Assembly: GCA_037145635.1 (NCBI GenBank)
Contig: JBBCXB010000002.1
Location: 496,001-560,000 of the forward strand
Direction of reading: 5' to 3'
Origin: JAATFS01 sp037145635
Lineage (GTDB): Bacteria > Pseudomonadota > Gammaproteobacteria > Xanthomonadales > Xanthomonadaceae
Length of the DNA: 64,000 bases
In this document: piece by piece, positions 36,435 to 46,883 of the stretch
Layout: each line of letters opens with the position of its first letter
Numbering within the stretch: the first letter of the stretch is position 1
Made by a program: the position numbers and the translations under genes
Notes under the pieces: generated by a model
The model's database searches: none
What the model was told of the DNA's origin: nothing
Seen by the model: the letters and a program-made list of their open reading frames with translations, nothing else

Positions 36435-37469
36435 ATGGCGCAGACGATGAAGGCGCTGGTCAAGCGCGAAGCCACCAAGGGCATCTGGATGGAGGACGTG
36501 CCGCGCCCGGCGCCCGGCCCCAACGAGGTGCTGATCAAGCTGGAGAAGACCGCGATCTGCGGCACCGACCTGCACATCTACCTGTGGGACGAGTGGAGCC
36601 AGCGCACCATCAAGCCGGGCCTGACCATCGGCCACGAGTTCGTCGGCCGCGTCGCCGAGCTCGGCTCGGCCGTGACCGGCTACCAGGTCGGCCAGCGGGT
36701 GTCGGCCGAGGGCCACATCGTCTGCGGCCACTGCCGCAACTGCCGCGGCGGCCGCCCCCACCTGTGCCCGAACACCGTCGGCATCGGCGTCAACGTCAAC
36801 GGCGCCTTCGCCGAGTACATGGTGATGCCGGCTTCCAACCTGTGGCCGATCCCCGACCCCATCCCGTCCGAGCTGGCCGCGTTCTTCGACCCCTACGGCA
36901 ACGCCGCGCACTGCGCGCTGGAGTTCGACGTGATCGGCGAGGACGTGCTGATCACCGGCGCCGGCCCGATCGGCATCATCGCCGCCGGCATCTGCAAGCA
37001 CATCGGCGCGCGCAACGTGGTCGTCACCGACGTCAACGACTTCCGCCTGAAGCTGGCCGCCGACATGGGCGCCACGCGCGTGGTCAACGTCGCCAACACC
37101 TCGCTCAAGGAGGTGATGGCCGACCTGCACATGGAGGGCTTCGACGTCGGCCTGGAGATGAGCGGCAACCCGCGCGCCTTCAACGACATGCTCGACTGCA
37201 TGTACCACGGCGGCAAGATCGCCATGCTCGGCATCATGCCGCGCGGCGCCGGCGCCGACTGGGACAAGATCATCTTCAAGGGCCTCACCGTGCAGGGCAT
37301 CTACGGCCGCAAGATGTACGAGACCTGGTACAAGATGACCCAGCTGGTGCTGTCCGGCTTCCCGCTCGGCAAGGTGCTCACCCACCAGCTGCCGATCGAC
37401 GAGTTCCAGAAGGGCTTCGACCTGATGGAGGAAGGCAAGGCCGGCAAGGTCGTGCTGAGCTGGAACTGA
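36435..37469 (+). CDS. tdh: L-threonine 3-dehydrogenase
   Basis: A 344-residue zinc medium-chain dehydrogenase that oxidises threonine to 2-amino-3-ketobutyrate with NAD. The catalytic zinc site is KTAICGTDLHIY (Cys) with GHEFVG (His-Glu); the structural zinc is bound by CGHCRNCRGGRPHLC; the Rossmann motif is TGAGPIGIIAAG. ATG 36435 or 36447 (aligned with the E. coli start MKAL) are both possible. Its usual operon partner kbl is in this window but 5.5 kb away, beyond torF and the sulfate transport genes. Confidence 0.95.
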   Translation: MAQTMKALVKREATKGIWMEDVPRPAPGPNEVLIKLEKTAICGTDLHIYLWDEWSQRTIKPGLTIGHEFVGRVAELGSAVTGYQVGQRVSAEGHIVCGHCRNCRGGRPHLCPNTVGIGVNVNGAFAEYMVMPASNLWPIPDPIPSELAAFFDPYGNAAHCALEFDVIGEDVLITGAGPIGIIAAGICKHIGARNVVVTDVNDFRLKLAADMGATRVVNVANTSLKEVMADLHMEGFDVGLEMSGNPRAFNDMLDCMYHGGKIAMLGIMPRGAGADWDKIIFKGLTVQGIYGRKMYETWYKMTQLVLSGFPLGKVLTHQLPIDEFQKGFDLMEEGKAGKVVLSWN

Positions 37470-37534
37470 GCCGGCGGCCGGCCGCAGCCGGCGCGGCCGG
37501 AGCGAACACGGCGGGCAGGCCGTCCCCTGCATGA

Positions 37535-37558
37535 GAAAGGCGCCGAACGGCGCCTTTC
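37535..37558. terminator. Bidirectional terminator between tdh and torF
   Basis: GAAAGGCGCC (37535-37544) and GGCGCCTTTC (37549-37558) form a perfect 10-bp stem with loop GAAC; CTTC follows on plus and CTCAT on minus. It separates two convergent genes. Confidence 0.8.
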
Positions 37559-37579
37559 TTCATCGGTCGCCGCCGGCGC

Positions 37580-38293
37580 TCAGGGCCAGCTGACGGTGGC
37601 GGTGGCGACCACCCGGCTGCCCGAGTTCTGCCGGCCGAAGCCGTACTCGGCGCTGCTGCTGGTGTCGTAGTAGCCCACGGTCAGCCCGAGCGGGCCGAAC
37701 TTCTCGCCCACCGTCAGCGCGTAGTCGTTGTAGTCGTCGTACGACTGCGACAGCGCCGAAGCGTAGTGCGTGCGGCCCACGTGCGCGCCGATGCTGAAAT
37801 CGTGCGGCAGCGACCAGCTGGCATCGAACGCGTAGTAGAGGCTGTCCTGGTCCAGGCCGTAGACGTCGTCGGTGTAGGCCAGGGTCAGGCTGTAGGTATC
37901 CAGCAACGTGGTCTTGGTGATCAGCTCGTTGTAGTTCGAGGCGCCGGCACCGGGATAGTTGTAGCGGTTGACCATTACGTCGAACGCCCAGTTCTCGGCG
38001 AAGCCGATGTTGTAGCCGACGAAACCGTCCACTTCCCAGTCCGGGTCGCCGGCGCCGAAGTCGACGTTGGACCCCCACACCCCGGCGTACAGCCCGACCG
38101 GCGAGGTGTAGGTCAGCCCGGCCTGGAACGCCGGGTCCTCGTTGGTCTGCGAGATGCCGCGGAACACGTAGTCGTTGGTGACGGCAAAGGTGCCGCTGAG
38201 CGGCGGGGTGGGCGCCTCGTCCTGGGCCAGGGCGGCGGTGGACAGCGACGACAGGGCGAGGAACAGGGCACAGCTGGAGGTGTACGGGTTCAT
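37580..38293 (-). CDS. TorF-family putative porin
   Basis: A 237-residue outer-membrane beta-barrel protein: signal peptide MNPYTSSCALFLALSSLSTA (cut after ALAQ), then short amphipathic strands. It starts LSGTFAVTNDYVFRGISQTN, the hallmark of the TorF (Gcw_chp) family, and ends VVATATVSWP. The family is predicted to form small porins of unknown substrate. ATG 38293 follows CAGGAGATA. It is convergent with tdh and stands downstream of a 176-bp gap from cysA, so its own promoter is likely. Confidence 0.85.
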   Translation of the reverse strand: MNPYTSSCALFLALSSLSTAALAQDEAPTPPLSGTFAVTNDYVFRGISQTNEDPAFQAGLTYTSPVGLYAGVWGSNVDFGAGDPDWEVDGFVGYNIGFAENWAFDVMVNRYNYPGAGASNYNELITKTTLLDTYSLTLAYTDDVYGLDQDSLYYAFDASWSLPHDFSIGAHVGRTHYASALSQSYDDYNDYALTVGEKFGPLGLTVGYYDTSSSAEYGFGRQNSGSRVVATATVSWP

Positions 38294-38469
38294 GCGGTGT
38301 ATCTCCTGGAGCGGGGGAGGCGGGAGAAGACAGGCGGGGTCCGATCGCAACTCGCGTTCACGGCTGTTTAACCCAGCCGACGCTGCGACGCAACATCACT
38401 GTCACATGCAACCAATGCACGGCCATTGCCTGACCCGGGCCGTGCCTGCCCGGGCCACCTCGTGTCCGC

Positions 38470-39516
38470 TCAGGCCCGCGCCAGGCCGGGGAATACGCCA
38501 TAGCGCCGGGCCGCCAGCGTCACCGGCTGGCCGGTCGCGAAGGTCGCCGACGCCGCCGGCAGTTCCACGTCCACCTCGTCGGCCCCCTGCTGCAGGCGCG
38601 CGCGCATGCGCAGCCGTGCCCCGCTGCGCTGGGTCGACAGCACCGTCGCCGCCCAGCCCGCGCCGTCGGACGGCACCAGGTCCTCGGGCCGGACGTACAG
38701 CTCGATCGCCCCGGCCTCCGGGGCCGGCCCGGTCCAGGGCAGCGACAGCCCGGCGACCTGCACCGCCCCCTGCTGCAGCTGCCCGGGCAGCCGGTTGACC
38801 GCGCCGACGAACGAATAGACGAACGGCGAGGCCGGGCGGTCGTAGACGCCCGCCGGGCTGTCGAGCTGCTCGATCCGGCCCTGGTTGAGGATGGCCACGC
38901 GGTCGGCCAGCTCCAGCGCCTCTTCCTGATCGTGGGTCACGAACACCGTGGTCAGCCCGGTACGCTCGTGCAGTTCGCGCAGCCAGCGCCGCAGGTCGCG
39001 CCGCACCTGCGCATCGAGCGCGCCGAACGGCTCGTCCAGCAGCAGCACCCGCGGCTCGATCGCCAGCGCACGCGCCAGCGCCACGCGCTGGCGCTGGCCG
39101 CCGGACAGCTGGGTCGGATAGCGCTTCTCCAGGCCCTGCAGCTGCACCAGCGCCAACAACTCGTGCACGCGGTCGCGGATCCGCGCCTCCGGCCAACGCG
39201 CCTGGCCCCGGCGCACGCGCAGGCCGAACGCGATGTTGTCGTACACGCTCATGTGCTTGAACAGCGCGTAGTGCTGGAACACGAACCCGACCCGGCGCGA
39301 CTGCACGCTCATCCGCGTGGCGTCCTCGTCGCCGAACAGCACCTGGCCGCCGTCGGCGTGCTCCAGCCCGGCGATGATGCGCAGCAGCGTGGTCTTGCCC
39401 GAGCCGGACGGCCCGAGCAGCGCCAGCAGCTCGCCCTGGCGGATCTCCAGGTCGATCGCGTCCAGCGCGGTGAAATCGTCGAACCGCTTGTGCAGCTGTT
39501 GGATGCGGATGCCCAT
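38470..39516 (-). CDS. cysA: Sulfate/thiosulfate ABC transporter ATPase
   Basis: A 348-residue ATPase: Walker A GPSGSGKTT, Q-loop FQHYALFKHM, signature LSGGQRQRVALARAL, Walker B ILLLDEPFGALD (read here VLLLDEPFG) and H-loop VTHDQEEA. A C-terminal TOBE-type regulatory domain follows (about 235-345). It powers sulfate import with CysT, CysW and Sbp. ATG 39516 aligns with E. coli CysA; a GTG at 39522 would add two residues. Only 7 bp separate it from cysW. Confidence 0.93.
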   Translation of the reverse strand: MGIRIQQLHKRFDDFTALDAIDLEIRQGELLALLGPSGSGKTTLLRIIAGLEHADGGQVLFGDEDATRMSVQSRRVGFVFQHYALFKHMSVYDNIAFGLRVRRGQARWPEARIRDRVHELLALVQLQGLEKRYPTQLSGGQRQRVALARALAIEPRVLLLDEPFGALDAQVRRDLRRWLRELHERTGLTTVFVTHDQEEALELADRVAILNQGRIEQLDSPAGVYDRPASPFVYSFVGAVNRLPGQLQQGAVQVAGLSLPWTGPAPEAGAIELYVRPEDLVPSDGAGWAATVLSTQRSGARLRMRARLQQGADEVDVELPAASATFATGQPVTLAARRYGVFPGLARA

Positions 39517-39523
39517 GCTCACC

Positions 39524-40480
39524 TCAATGACGATGGTTGGCGGCCAGCGATTCGCCGTGGCGCCATTCCAGGTAGGTCTTCAGCGCCAGCGTCACCAGCG
39601 CGCTCAACGCCAGCAGCGAGGCGCAGGCGAAGGCGGCGCTGTAGGCGTACTCGTTGTAGAGGATCTCCACGTGCAGCGGCAGCGTGTTGGTGCGCCCGCG
39701 GATGTGCCCGGACACCACCGACACCGCGCCGAACTCGCCCATCGCGCGCGCGCCGCACAGCAGCACGCCGTACAGCAGGCCCCAGCGGATGTTGGGCAGC
39801 GTCACCCGCCAGAACATCTGCCAGCCGCTGGCGCCCAGGCTCAGCGCCGCCAGTTCCTCGTCGCTGCCCTGCTGCTCCATCAGCGGCATCAGCTCGCGGG
39901 CGATGAACGGGAAGGTCACGAAGGTGGTCGCCAGCACGATGCCCGGCAGCGCGAACACGATCCGCGGCAGCTGCACCAGGGTCTCGCCCAGCACCGGCAG
40001 GGTCACGCGCCAGCCGTCGTCGATCAGCGGCCAGGCCCAGCCGCCGCGGCCGAATATCAGCACGAAGATCAGGCCGGCCACCACCGGCGACACCGCGAAC
40101 GGCAGGTCGATCAGGCTCACCAGCAGCCGCTTGCCGCGGAACTGATGCTTGCTGACCGCCCAGGCGGCGGCCACGCCGAACACCAGGTTCAACGGCAGCA
40201 CGATCGCAGTCACGTACAGGGTCAGGCGGATGGCCGCCAGCGCGTCCGGGTCCGCGATCGCGCGCAGGAAGGTCTGCCAGCCACCGCGCAGCGCCTCGGT
40301 GAACACCAGCAGCAGCGGCAGCAGCAGGAACGACAGCAGGAAGGCCAGCGCGCCGCCGATCAGCAGCCACTGCATCCAGCGCGGCTCGGTGGTCGCGGAA
40401 TCGCTCACGGCGCGCGCGCGGTGCGATGGCATGGACGGGACCTGCAGGGACGAGGGCAGCGGAGTGACAGCTTCGCTCAT
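39524..40480 (-). CDS. cysW: Sulfate ABC transporter permease CysW
   Basis: A 318-residue permease with six membrane helices from about residue 40 on (LLIGGALAFLLSFLLLPLLL first). The coupling loop EELAALSLGASGWQMFWRVT is the EAA motif that docks on CysA. The first 35 residues are a hydrophilic extension; an internal ATG (MPSHRARA) is an alternative start. Its ATG overlaps the cysT stop (ATGA). Confidence 0.9.
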   Translation of the reverse strand: MSEAVTPLPSSLQVPSMPSHRARAVSDSATTEPRWMQWLLIGGALAFLLSFLLLPLLLVFTEALRGGWQTFLRAIADPDALAAIRLTLYVTAIVLPLNLVFGVAAAWAVSKHQFRGKRLLVSLIDLPFAVSPVVAGLIFVLIFGRGGWAWPLIDDGWRVTLPVLGETLVQLPRIVFALPGIVLATTFVTFPFIARELMPLMEQQGSDEELAALSLGASGWQMFWRVTLPNIRWGLLYGVLLCGARAMGEFGAVSVVSGHIRGRTNTLPLHVEILYNEYAYSAAFACASLLALSALVTLALKTYLEWRHGESLAANHRH

Positions 40481-41340
40481 CGCACGCTTCTCTGCTTGCC
40501 GCGCTGCAGGCGCCCCTGCAGGGTGTTGACGCCCAGCAGCACCGCGAACGACAGCAGCAGCATCGCCGCGGCGATCGCGGTCGCACCGGCGTAGTCGAAT
40601 TCCTCCAGGCGGATGGTGATCAGCAGCGGCGCGATCTCGGTGGCGTGCGGCAGGTTGCCGGCGATGAAGATCACCGAGCCGTACTCGCCCACGCCGCGCG
40701 CGAACGCCAGCGCGAACCCGGTCAGCACCGCCGGCCACAGGCTCGGCAGCACCACCCGGAACACCGTCTGCACGCGGCTGGCGCCCAGCGTGGCGGCCGC
40801 CTCCTCCAGCCCGCCCTCGCTCTCGGCCAGCACCGGCTGCACCACCCGCACCACGAACGGCAGGCCCACGAACACCAGCGCCACCACGATCCCGAGCTGG
40901 GTATAGGCCACCTTGATGCCCAGCGGCTCCAGCCACTGGCCGAGCCAGCCGTTGCCGCCGTACAGCGCGGTCAGCGCGATTCCGGCCACGGCGGTGGGCA
41001 GCGCGAACGGCAGGTCGATCACCGCATCGAACAGGCGCTTGCCGGGAAAGTCGTAGCGCACGAACACCCAGGCCACCCAGGTGCCCATCACCGCGTTGAA
41101 CGCGGCGGCGGCCAGCGCGGTGCCGAAGCTCACCTTCAGCGCGGCCAGCACCCGCGGCTCGGTCCAGATCTGCCACACCCCCGACCAGCCCAGCCCGCTG
41201 GTCTTGACGAACACCCCCAGCAGCGGGATCAGCACGATCAGGCCGAGCCAGGCGAACGTGATCCCGAGGCTCAGGCCGAGCCCGGGGATCACCCTGCGCC
41301 GCGGCGGGCGCCGCGCGGAGGACATTGCAGCTGCCGGCAT
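40477..41340 (-). CDS. cysT: Sulfate ABC transporter permease CysT
   Basis: A 287-residue permease (also called CysU) with six helices and the EAA loop LEEAAATLGASRVQTVFRVV. It forms the membrane channel with CysW. The start ATG 41340 is 3 bp after the sbp stop and the end overlaps cysW, so all four genes form one transcript. Confidence 0.92.
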   Translation of the reverse strand: MPAAAMSSARRPPRRRVIPGLGLSLGITFAWLGLIVLIPLLGVFVKTSGLGWSGVWQIWTEPRVLAALKVSFGTALAAAAFNAVMGTWVAWVFVRYDFPGKRLFDAVIDLPFALPTAVAGIALTALYGGNGWLGQWLEPLGIKVAYTQLGIVVALVFVGLPFVVRVVQPVLAESEGGLEEAAATLGASRVQTVFRVVLPSLWPAVLTGFALAFARGVGEYGSVIFIAGNLPHATEIAPLLITIRLEEFDYAGATAIAAAMLLLSFAVLLGVNTLQGRLQRGKQRSVR

Positions 41341-41343
41341 CGC

Positions 41344-42366
41344 CTACTTGCTCGCCTGGATCTGGTCGAACAGCCCGCCGTCGGCGAAATGCTCGGCCTG
41401 GGCCTTGTCCCAGGAGCCGAAGGCCTGCTGGATCGTCACCAGCTCCACCTTCGGGAAGCGTGCGATGTCGGCCGGCGCGGCGTACTCGGGATGGCGCGGG
41501 CGGTAGAAGTGCCGGGCCGCGATCTTCTGCCCTTCCGGCGAGTACAGGTACTTCAGATAGGCCTCGGCGACCTCGCGGGTGCCGTGCTTGTCGACGTTCT
41601 TGTCCACCAGCGCCACCGACGGCTCGGCCAGGATCGACAGCTTCGGCACCACGATCTCGAACTTGTCCGGGCCCAGCTCCTCCAGCGCCAGGAACGCCTC
41701 GTTCTCCCAGGCCAGCAGCACGTCGCCGATGCCGCGCTGGACGAAAGTGGTGGTGGCGCCGCGGGCGCCGGTGTCGAGCACCGGCACGTTGCGGAACAGC
41801 GCGCGCATGTAGCGCAGCGTGCGTTCGCGGTCGCCCTTGAAGATGCGGTCGGCGTAGGCCCAGGCCGCCAGGTAGTTCCAGCGCGCGCCGCCGGAGGTCT
41901 TGGGATTCGGGGTCACCACCGACACCCCCGAGCGCAGCAGGTCCGGCCAGTCCTTGATCTGCTTCGGATTGCCCTTGCGCACCAGGAACACGATCGTGGA
42001 GGTGTAGGGCGCGCTGTTGTCGGGCAGCCGCTGTTCCCAGCCCGGCTGGATCAGCTTGGCCTTCTCGGCGATCGCGTCCACGTCGTAGGCCAGCGCCAGC
42101 GTCACCACGTCGGCCTCGATGCCGTCGATCACCGCGCGTGCCTGCTTGCCGGAGCCGCCGTGCGAGGTCTCGATCGCGACGTGGTCGCCCCGGGTCTGCT
42201 GCCAGTGCTTGGAAAAGGCGGCGTTGTAGTCGCGGTAGAACTCGCGCGTCGGGTCATAGGACACGTTGAGCAGTTGCACGTCGCGCGCCATCGCGCCGCC
42301 GACCGCCAGCGTGGCCAGGCAGGCGCCGAGCCACAGGCGCGCAGTACGGGAAGTCAGCCATTTCAT
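41344..42366 (-). CDS. sbp: Periplasmic sulfate-binding protein
   Basis: A 340-residue secreted binding protein (signal MKWLTSRTARLWLGACLATL, cut near AMA). The mature start RDVQLLNVSYDPTREFYRDY and TSHGGSGKQARAVIDG (sulfate-binding helix turn) are diagnostic, as is NPKTSGGARWNYLAAW. It delivers sulfate to CysT/CysW. First gene of the sbp-cysT-cysW-cysA operon; the 600-bp upstream gap should carry its CysB-type promoter, which I could not pinpoint. Confidence 0.93.
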   Translation of the reverse strand: MKWLTSRTARLWLGACLATLAVGGAMARDVQLLNVSYDPTREFYRDYNAAFSKHWQQTRGDHVAIETSHGGSGKQARAVIDGIEADVVTLALAYDVDAIAEKAKLIQPGWEQRLPDNSAPYTSTIVFLVRKGNPKQIKDWPDLLRSGVSVVTPNPKTSGGARWNYLAAWAYADRIFKGDRERTLRYMRALFRNVPVLDTGARGATTTFVQRGIGDVLLAWENEAFLALEELGPDKFEIVVPKLSILAEPSVALVDKNVDKHGTREVAEAYLKYLYSPEGQKIAARHFYRPRHPEYAAPADIARFPKVELVTIQQAFGSWDKAQAEHFADGGLFDQIQASK

Positions 42367-42983
42367 CGTTGGTTCTCCGCAATCAGAAGGACATGTCAGG
42401 GGCGGCGTGCCGCCGTCGCACCGGCGTGCCCAGGCCCGCGGCCGAGACCCGGCGCGGGCCCGCAGGCCATGGAACATCCGCTCGAGGGCGCCGGCACGCG
42501 ACCGGCAGGCCCGGCCTCCCCGCCTGCCCGCGACCCGTGGCGACAGCACGCCGGAGCCAGGGCGACAGCCCGCGCCGCCGTTCTTCGGCACACCATACCG
42601 TTCCACCGGCCTGCCTGCCTACCGGCGCCCGTCCGCGGCGACATCCCGTCGCGGGTATCGGGCGGCAGCGCCGCTGCCCAGTACCCGATGCCGCGGCATC
42701 GCAGGTCCGAAGCGTGCGCCGGCGCAACCGCCCGCCGGCCCGCTCCCGGCTCCCGCCGCCACGCCGAAGCGCCCTGGAGGCGGAAGTGGCGTGGGTCGGG
42801 CCTGGACATGCCGGTTTCCTGGGAAGAGCGAGGGACCGCGTGCACGGCCGGAGGCGCGATGCTGCGGCGCCCCCCGGCGTCGGAGAAATGACGATTGCGC
42901 CGTTGCTCATGCCGATTGCGCATGAACGGGCCCTCGCCGGCGCCCACGGTAAAATCGCCGACCTTTCCGTCTTCCCGAGCGCC
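42367..42983. other. Gene-free divergent region between sbp and kbl
   Basis: About 617 bases between divergently transcribed genes. Frames open through it have no recognisable domains. Near its right end GGTAAAATCGCC (about 42949) holds a -10-like TAAAAT some 30 bp before kbl. No repeats or RNA genes are seen. Confidence 0.5.
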
Positions 42984-44192
<1,209 letters not shown>

Positions 44193-44237
44193 GCCTGCCC
44201 CGCCCTGCGGCAGCGCCGCGGGGCGGCCCTCGCCCGA

Positions 44238-45026
44238 TCAGGACCCGGGACCGGTGCGCGCCGCGGGCGCCAGCGCGTCGACCTCGTCGGCGCCCAGCCG
44301 GCGCCAGCCGCGCTTGTCCAGGTCTCCCAGCGTCAGCGGCCCGATCGCCACCCGCACCAGCCGCAGCACCCCGATCGCCTGCGCCGCCAGCAGCCGCCGG
44401 ATCTGGCGGTTGCGGCCCTCGTCGAGCACGATTTCCAGCCAGGCGTTGCGGCTGCCCGCGCGCAGCGGCGCGACCGTCTTGGCGCGCAGCAGGTCGGCGC
44501 CGTCGCGCACGCCCTCCAGCAGCGCCTGCAGCTGCGCCGGCGTCGGCAGGCAGTCCACCTGTACGTGGTAGGTCTTGTCGGGCCTATGTTCGGGATCGGT
44601 GATCGCCGCGGCCCACTGCGGATCGTTGCTGAACAGCAACAGGCCCTCGCTGGCCTTGTCCAGCCGCCCCACCGGGGCGAGCCACGGCAGGCCGGCCCCG
44701 TCCAGGCAGCGGTACACGGTGTCGCGTCCCTGCTCGTCGCTGACGGTGGTGACCAGCCCGCGCGGCTTGTTGAGCATCACGTAGACGCGCTCGCGGCCGG
44801 CCAGCGGCTGGCCGTCGACGGCGATGCACGCGCGCTCGCCGTGGATGGGGAATTCCGGATCGCGGACGATCCGCCGGTCGACACTGACACGGCCGGCCAT
44901 GATCCAGCGCGCCGCCTCGCTGCGCGAGCACACCCCGAGCTTGGACAGCACCCGCGCCAGCCCGTGCCGCGGCGTGGCGTCGGCGGTGCGGGGCCGGGCG
45001 GAAGCCGGCGGGAGCCGCCGGTTCAC
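44238..45026 (-). CDS. RsuA-family 16S/23S rRNA pseudouridine synthase
   Basis: A 262-residue protein: N-terminal S4 RNA-binding domain (about 20-75: LARVLSKLGVCSRSEAARWI) then the synthase domain with catalytic aspartate in GRLDKASEGLLLF. EGRNRQIRRLLAA is the family's C-terminal motif. It isomerises a specific uridine in rRNA; it resembles RluB/RluE/RluF more than RsuA, but which site is modified is unclear. I chose GTG 45026; no ATG fits before the S4 domain. It follows an exported-protein gene by 19 bp on the same strand. Confidence 0.85.
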   Translation of the reverse strand: MNRRLPPASARPRTADATPRHGLARVLSKLGVCSRSEAARWIMAGRVSVDRRIVRDPEFPIHGERACIAVDGQPLAGRERVYVMLNKPRGLVTTVSDEQGRDTVYRCLDGAGLPWLAPVGRLDKASEGLLLFSNDPQWAAAITDPEHRPDKTYHVQVDCLPTPAQLQALLEGVRDGADLLRAKTVAPLRAGSRNAWLEIVLDEGRNRQIRRLLAAQAIGVLRLVRVAIGPLTLGDLDKRGWRRLGADEVDALAPAARTGPGS

Positions 45027-45045
45027 GTCCGTCCGGCCGCGCGGC

Positions 45046-45543
45046 TTACTTGACTTCGGCCGTCGCGGCGTCCGGCGCCACGACCGCGGCCGCCGCAGGT
45101 GCCGGGCGCGCCTTGACCACACGCACGCCGCGCGCCTTCATCCAGGCGTCGAATTCCTCGGCGGTCATGCGCTTGCCGCCCTGGCTCATGTCGAAGCGCC
45201 ACGGCGTGTTGTCGAACGCGGTCTGCGGCTTGTACGCCGCCGGGTCGTTGGGCTTGACCGCGCCGTCGGCCGGCAGCGCCTTGGCCAGGTCCTGGCAGCC
45301 TTCCACGCGCAGGCGCAGCAGCACCCGGTCGACCGACTGCTCGCTGCTGTAGGGCTGGGCCAGCACGCCGGTGGGCACGCCGAGCTGGACGCTGCGGGTA
45401 TAGAACTCCGCCGCGGCGGGGGCGATCACCGTGGCCGGCAACGGCAGCGGCTGGGAGAGCGTGCCGCCTGCGCAATCGGGGGCTGCATGGACGGCGGGAA
45501 CGAGTGCGAGACAGAGCAGTCCGGCTGTTGCGATACGCAGCAT
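45046..45543 (-). CDS. Exported protein of unknown function
   Basis: A 165-residue protein with a Sec signal (MLRIATAGLLCLALVPAVHA). The mature part has two cysteines (PDCAGG, VEGCQDL), a stretch with TonB-C-like character (VLLRLRVEGCQDLAKALPAD, compare energy-transducing TonB C-terminal domains), and an Ala-rich tail. No firm family. It lies between ompA and the pseudouridine synthase on the same strand; the terminator at 45742 isolates it from ompA. Confidence 0.65.
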   Translation of the reverse strand: MLRIATAGLLCLALVPAVHAAPDCAGGTLSQPLPLPATVIAPAAAEFYTRSVQLGVPTGVLAQPYSSEQSVDRVLLRLRVEGCQDLAKALPADGAVKPNDPAAYKPQTAFDNTPWRFDMSQGGKRMTAEEFDAWMKARGVRVVKARPAPAAAAVVAPDAATAEVK

Positions 45544-45741
45544 CGGGAATTCATCCGTTGGTGGGCGACGCGGCGAGTGTAGGCAGGCCCCGCCCGGCTT
45601 TCAACCAATTTCATCCAGAACATGCGATGAATACGCCAAGTAGCTGTATTCAAAAAGGAAAGACCATGGAGGGCTTGGCGCCGGTGGGCACCGGTGTGAC
45701 GCTTCGGCGCCGCCGGCGGTTTCTTCCGGCCCCACAAACAC

Positions 45742-45766
45742 AAAGCCCGGCACGAGGCCGGGCTTT
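45742..45766 (-). terminator. Intrinsic terminator of ompA
   Basis: AAAGCCCGGC (45742-45751) and GCCGGGCTTT (45757-45766) pair perfectly around a 5-base loop; on the minus strand GTGTTTGTG follows. It lies about 20 bp after the ompA stop. Confidence 0.8.
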
Positions 45767-45788
45767 GTTTGAATCACCGAAGGTCCGA

Positions 45789-46883
45789 TCAGTTCTGGAC
45801 GTTCAGCTCGGTACGACGGTTCTTCGCACGGCCTTCCGGATTGTCCGAACCATCCGGGTTGGTGTTCGGAGCAATCGGACGGCTCTCGCCGTAGCCGATC
45901 GGACCGACCAGACGCGAAGCGTCCACGCCGTTCTTGGTCAGGTAGTCGTACACCGCGGTGGCGCGACGCTCCGACAGCTTCTGGTTGTAGGCGTCGGTAC
46001 CCTTCGAGTCGGTGTGACCGGCGACCTCGACCTTCAGGTCGGGGTAACGCTTCAGGATCTCGGTGGCCTCGCTCAGGATCGAGATCGCGTCCGGACGCAG
46101 GTTCGACTTGTTGAAGTCGAAGTTCACGCCCTTCAGGTCGATCGACACCGGCACCGGGCAACCGTCCGGACCGATGGTCTGGCCAGGCTGCGAATCCGGG
46201 CACTTGTCGTCGCAGTTGTTGACGCCGTCACCGTCGTCGTCCAGGTCGGCGCAGCTCGGCGCAACCGGGGCCGGAGCCGGGGCAGCAGCGACCGGGGCCG
46301 GTCCCAGCGGGATCACGACGCCGACCGAAGCCAGCACGTCGCCGAACCAGTCTTCCGACGGAGCAGCAACGCTCTGGTCGTCGAAGTCAGCGCGGTAGGC
46401 CACTTCGGCACGCACGGCGACGCGCTTCTCGAAGGTGGTCTGCAGGCCGACGCCGACCTTGGCGGCGAAGTTGCCGTCCTTACGCTCGCCGGGCGAGTTC
46501 GGGTTCGGGAACGCATCGAACTCTTCTTCCGACTTCTGGTAGCCCAGACCGAACAGCAGGTAGGGGTTCCAGCCGCGGCCTTCCTGGATGAAGTGGCGAC
46601 GCAGGTCGAACGAGATGCCGTACTGGCTCCAGTTCTGATCCTGGTTGGCATCGAAGTTCGGGTTCTGGTAGTTCAGTTCACCGTCGATCGACCAGTTCGG
46701 GCTGACGAACTTGCCCAGGCCCAGAGTGACGAACGGAGCATCGTTGGTCAGACGGTCGCTGTCCTGGAAGTTGAAACCAGCAGAACCGGTCAGGTACCAG
46801 CGATCATCGAACTCCTGCGCGGAGGCTGCCTGGGCTACGGCCAGACCGCCCAGCAACGCGGCAGTGAGGATTTTCTTGTTCAT
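45789..46883 (-). CDS. ompA: OmpA-family outer-membrane protein
   Basis: A 364-residue protein: signal peptide (MNKKILTAALLGGLAVAQAA, cut after ASA), an eight-stranded barrel (about 25-195, FDDRWYLTGSAGFNFQDSDR), a Pro/Ala hinge (PAPVAAAPAPAPVAP), a short thrombospondin-3-like calcium repeat (DLDDDGDGVNNCDDKCPDS), and a periplasmic OmpA-C domain. NFDFNKSNLRPDAISIL and GHTDSKGTDAYNQKLSERRA in that domain bind diaminopimelate of peptidoglycan. Codon use is markedly biased toward a few codons, as in highly expressed genes. Start follows AAGGAGCTG. Single-gene transcript with its own terminator. Confidence 0.93.
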   Translation of the reverse strand: MNKKILTAALLGGLAVAQAASAQEFDDRWYLTGSAGFNFQDSDRLTNDAPFVTLGLGKFVSPNWSIDGELNYQNPNFDANQDQNWSQYGISFDLRRHFIQEGRGWNPYLLFGLGYQKSEEEFDAFPNPNSPGERKDGNFAAKVGVGLQTTFEKRVAVRAEVAYRADFDDQSVAAPSEDWFGDVLASVGVVIPLGPAPVAAAPAPAPVAPSCADLDDDGDGVNNCDDKCPDSQPGQTIGPDGCPVPVSIDLKGVNFDFNKSNLRPDAISILSEATEILKRYPDLKVEVAGHTDSKGTDAYNQKLSERRATAVYDYLTKNGVDASRLVGPIGYGESRPIAPNTNPDGSDNPEGRAKNRRTELNVQN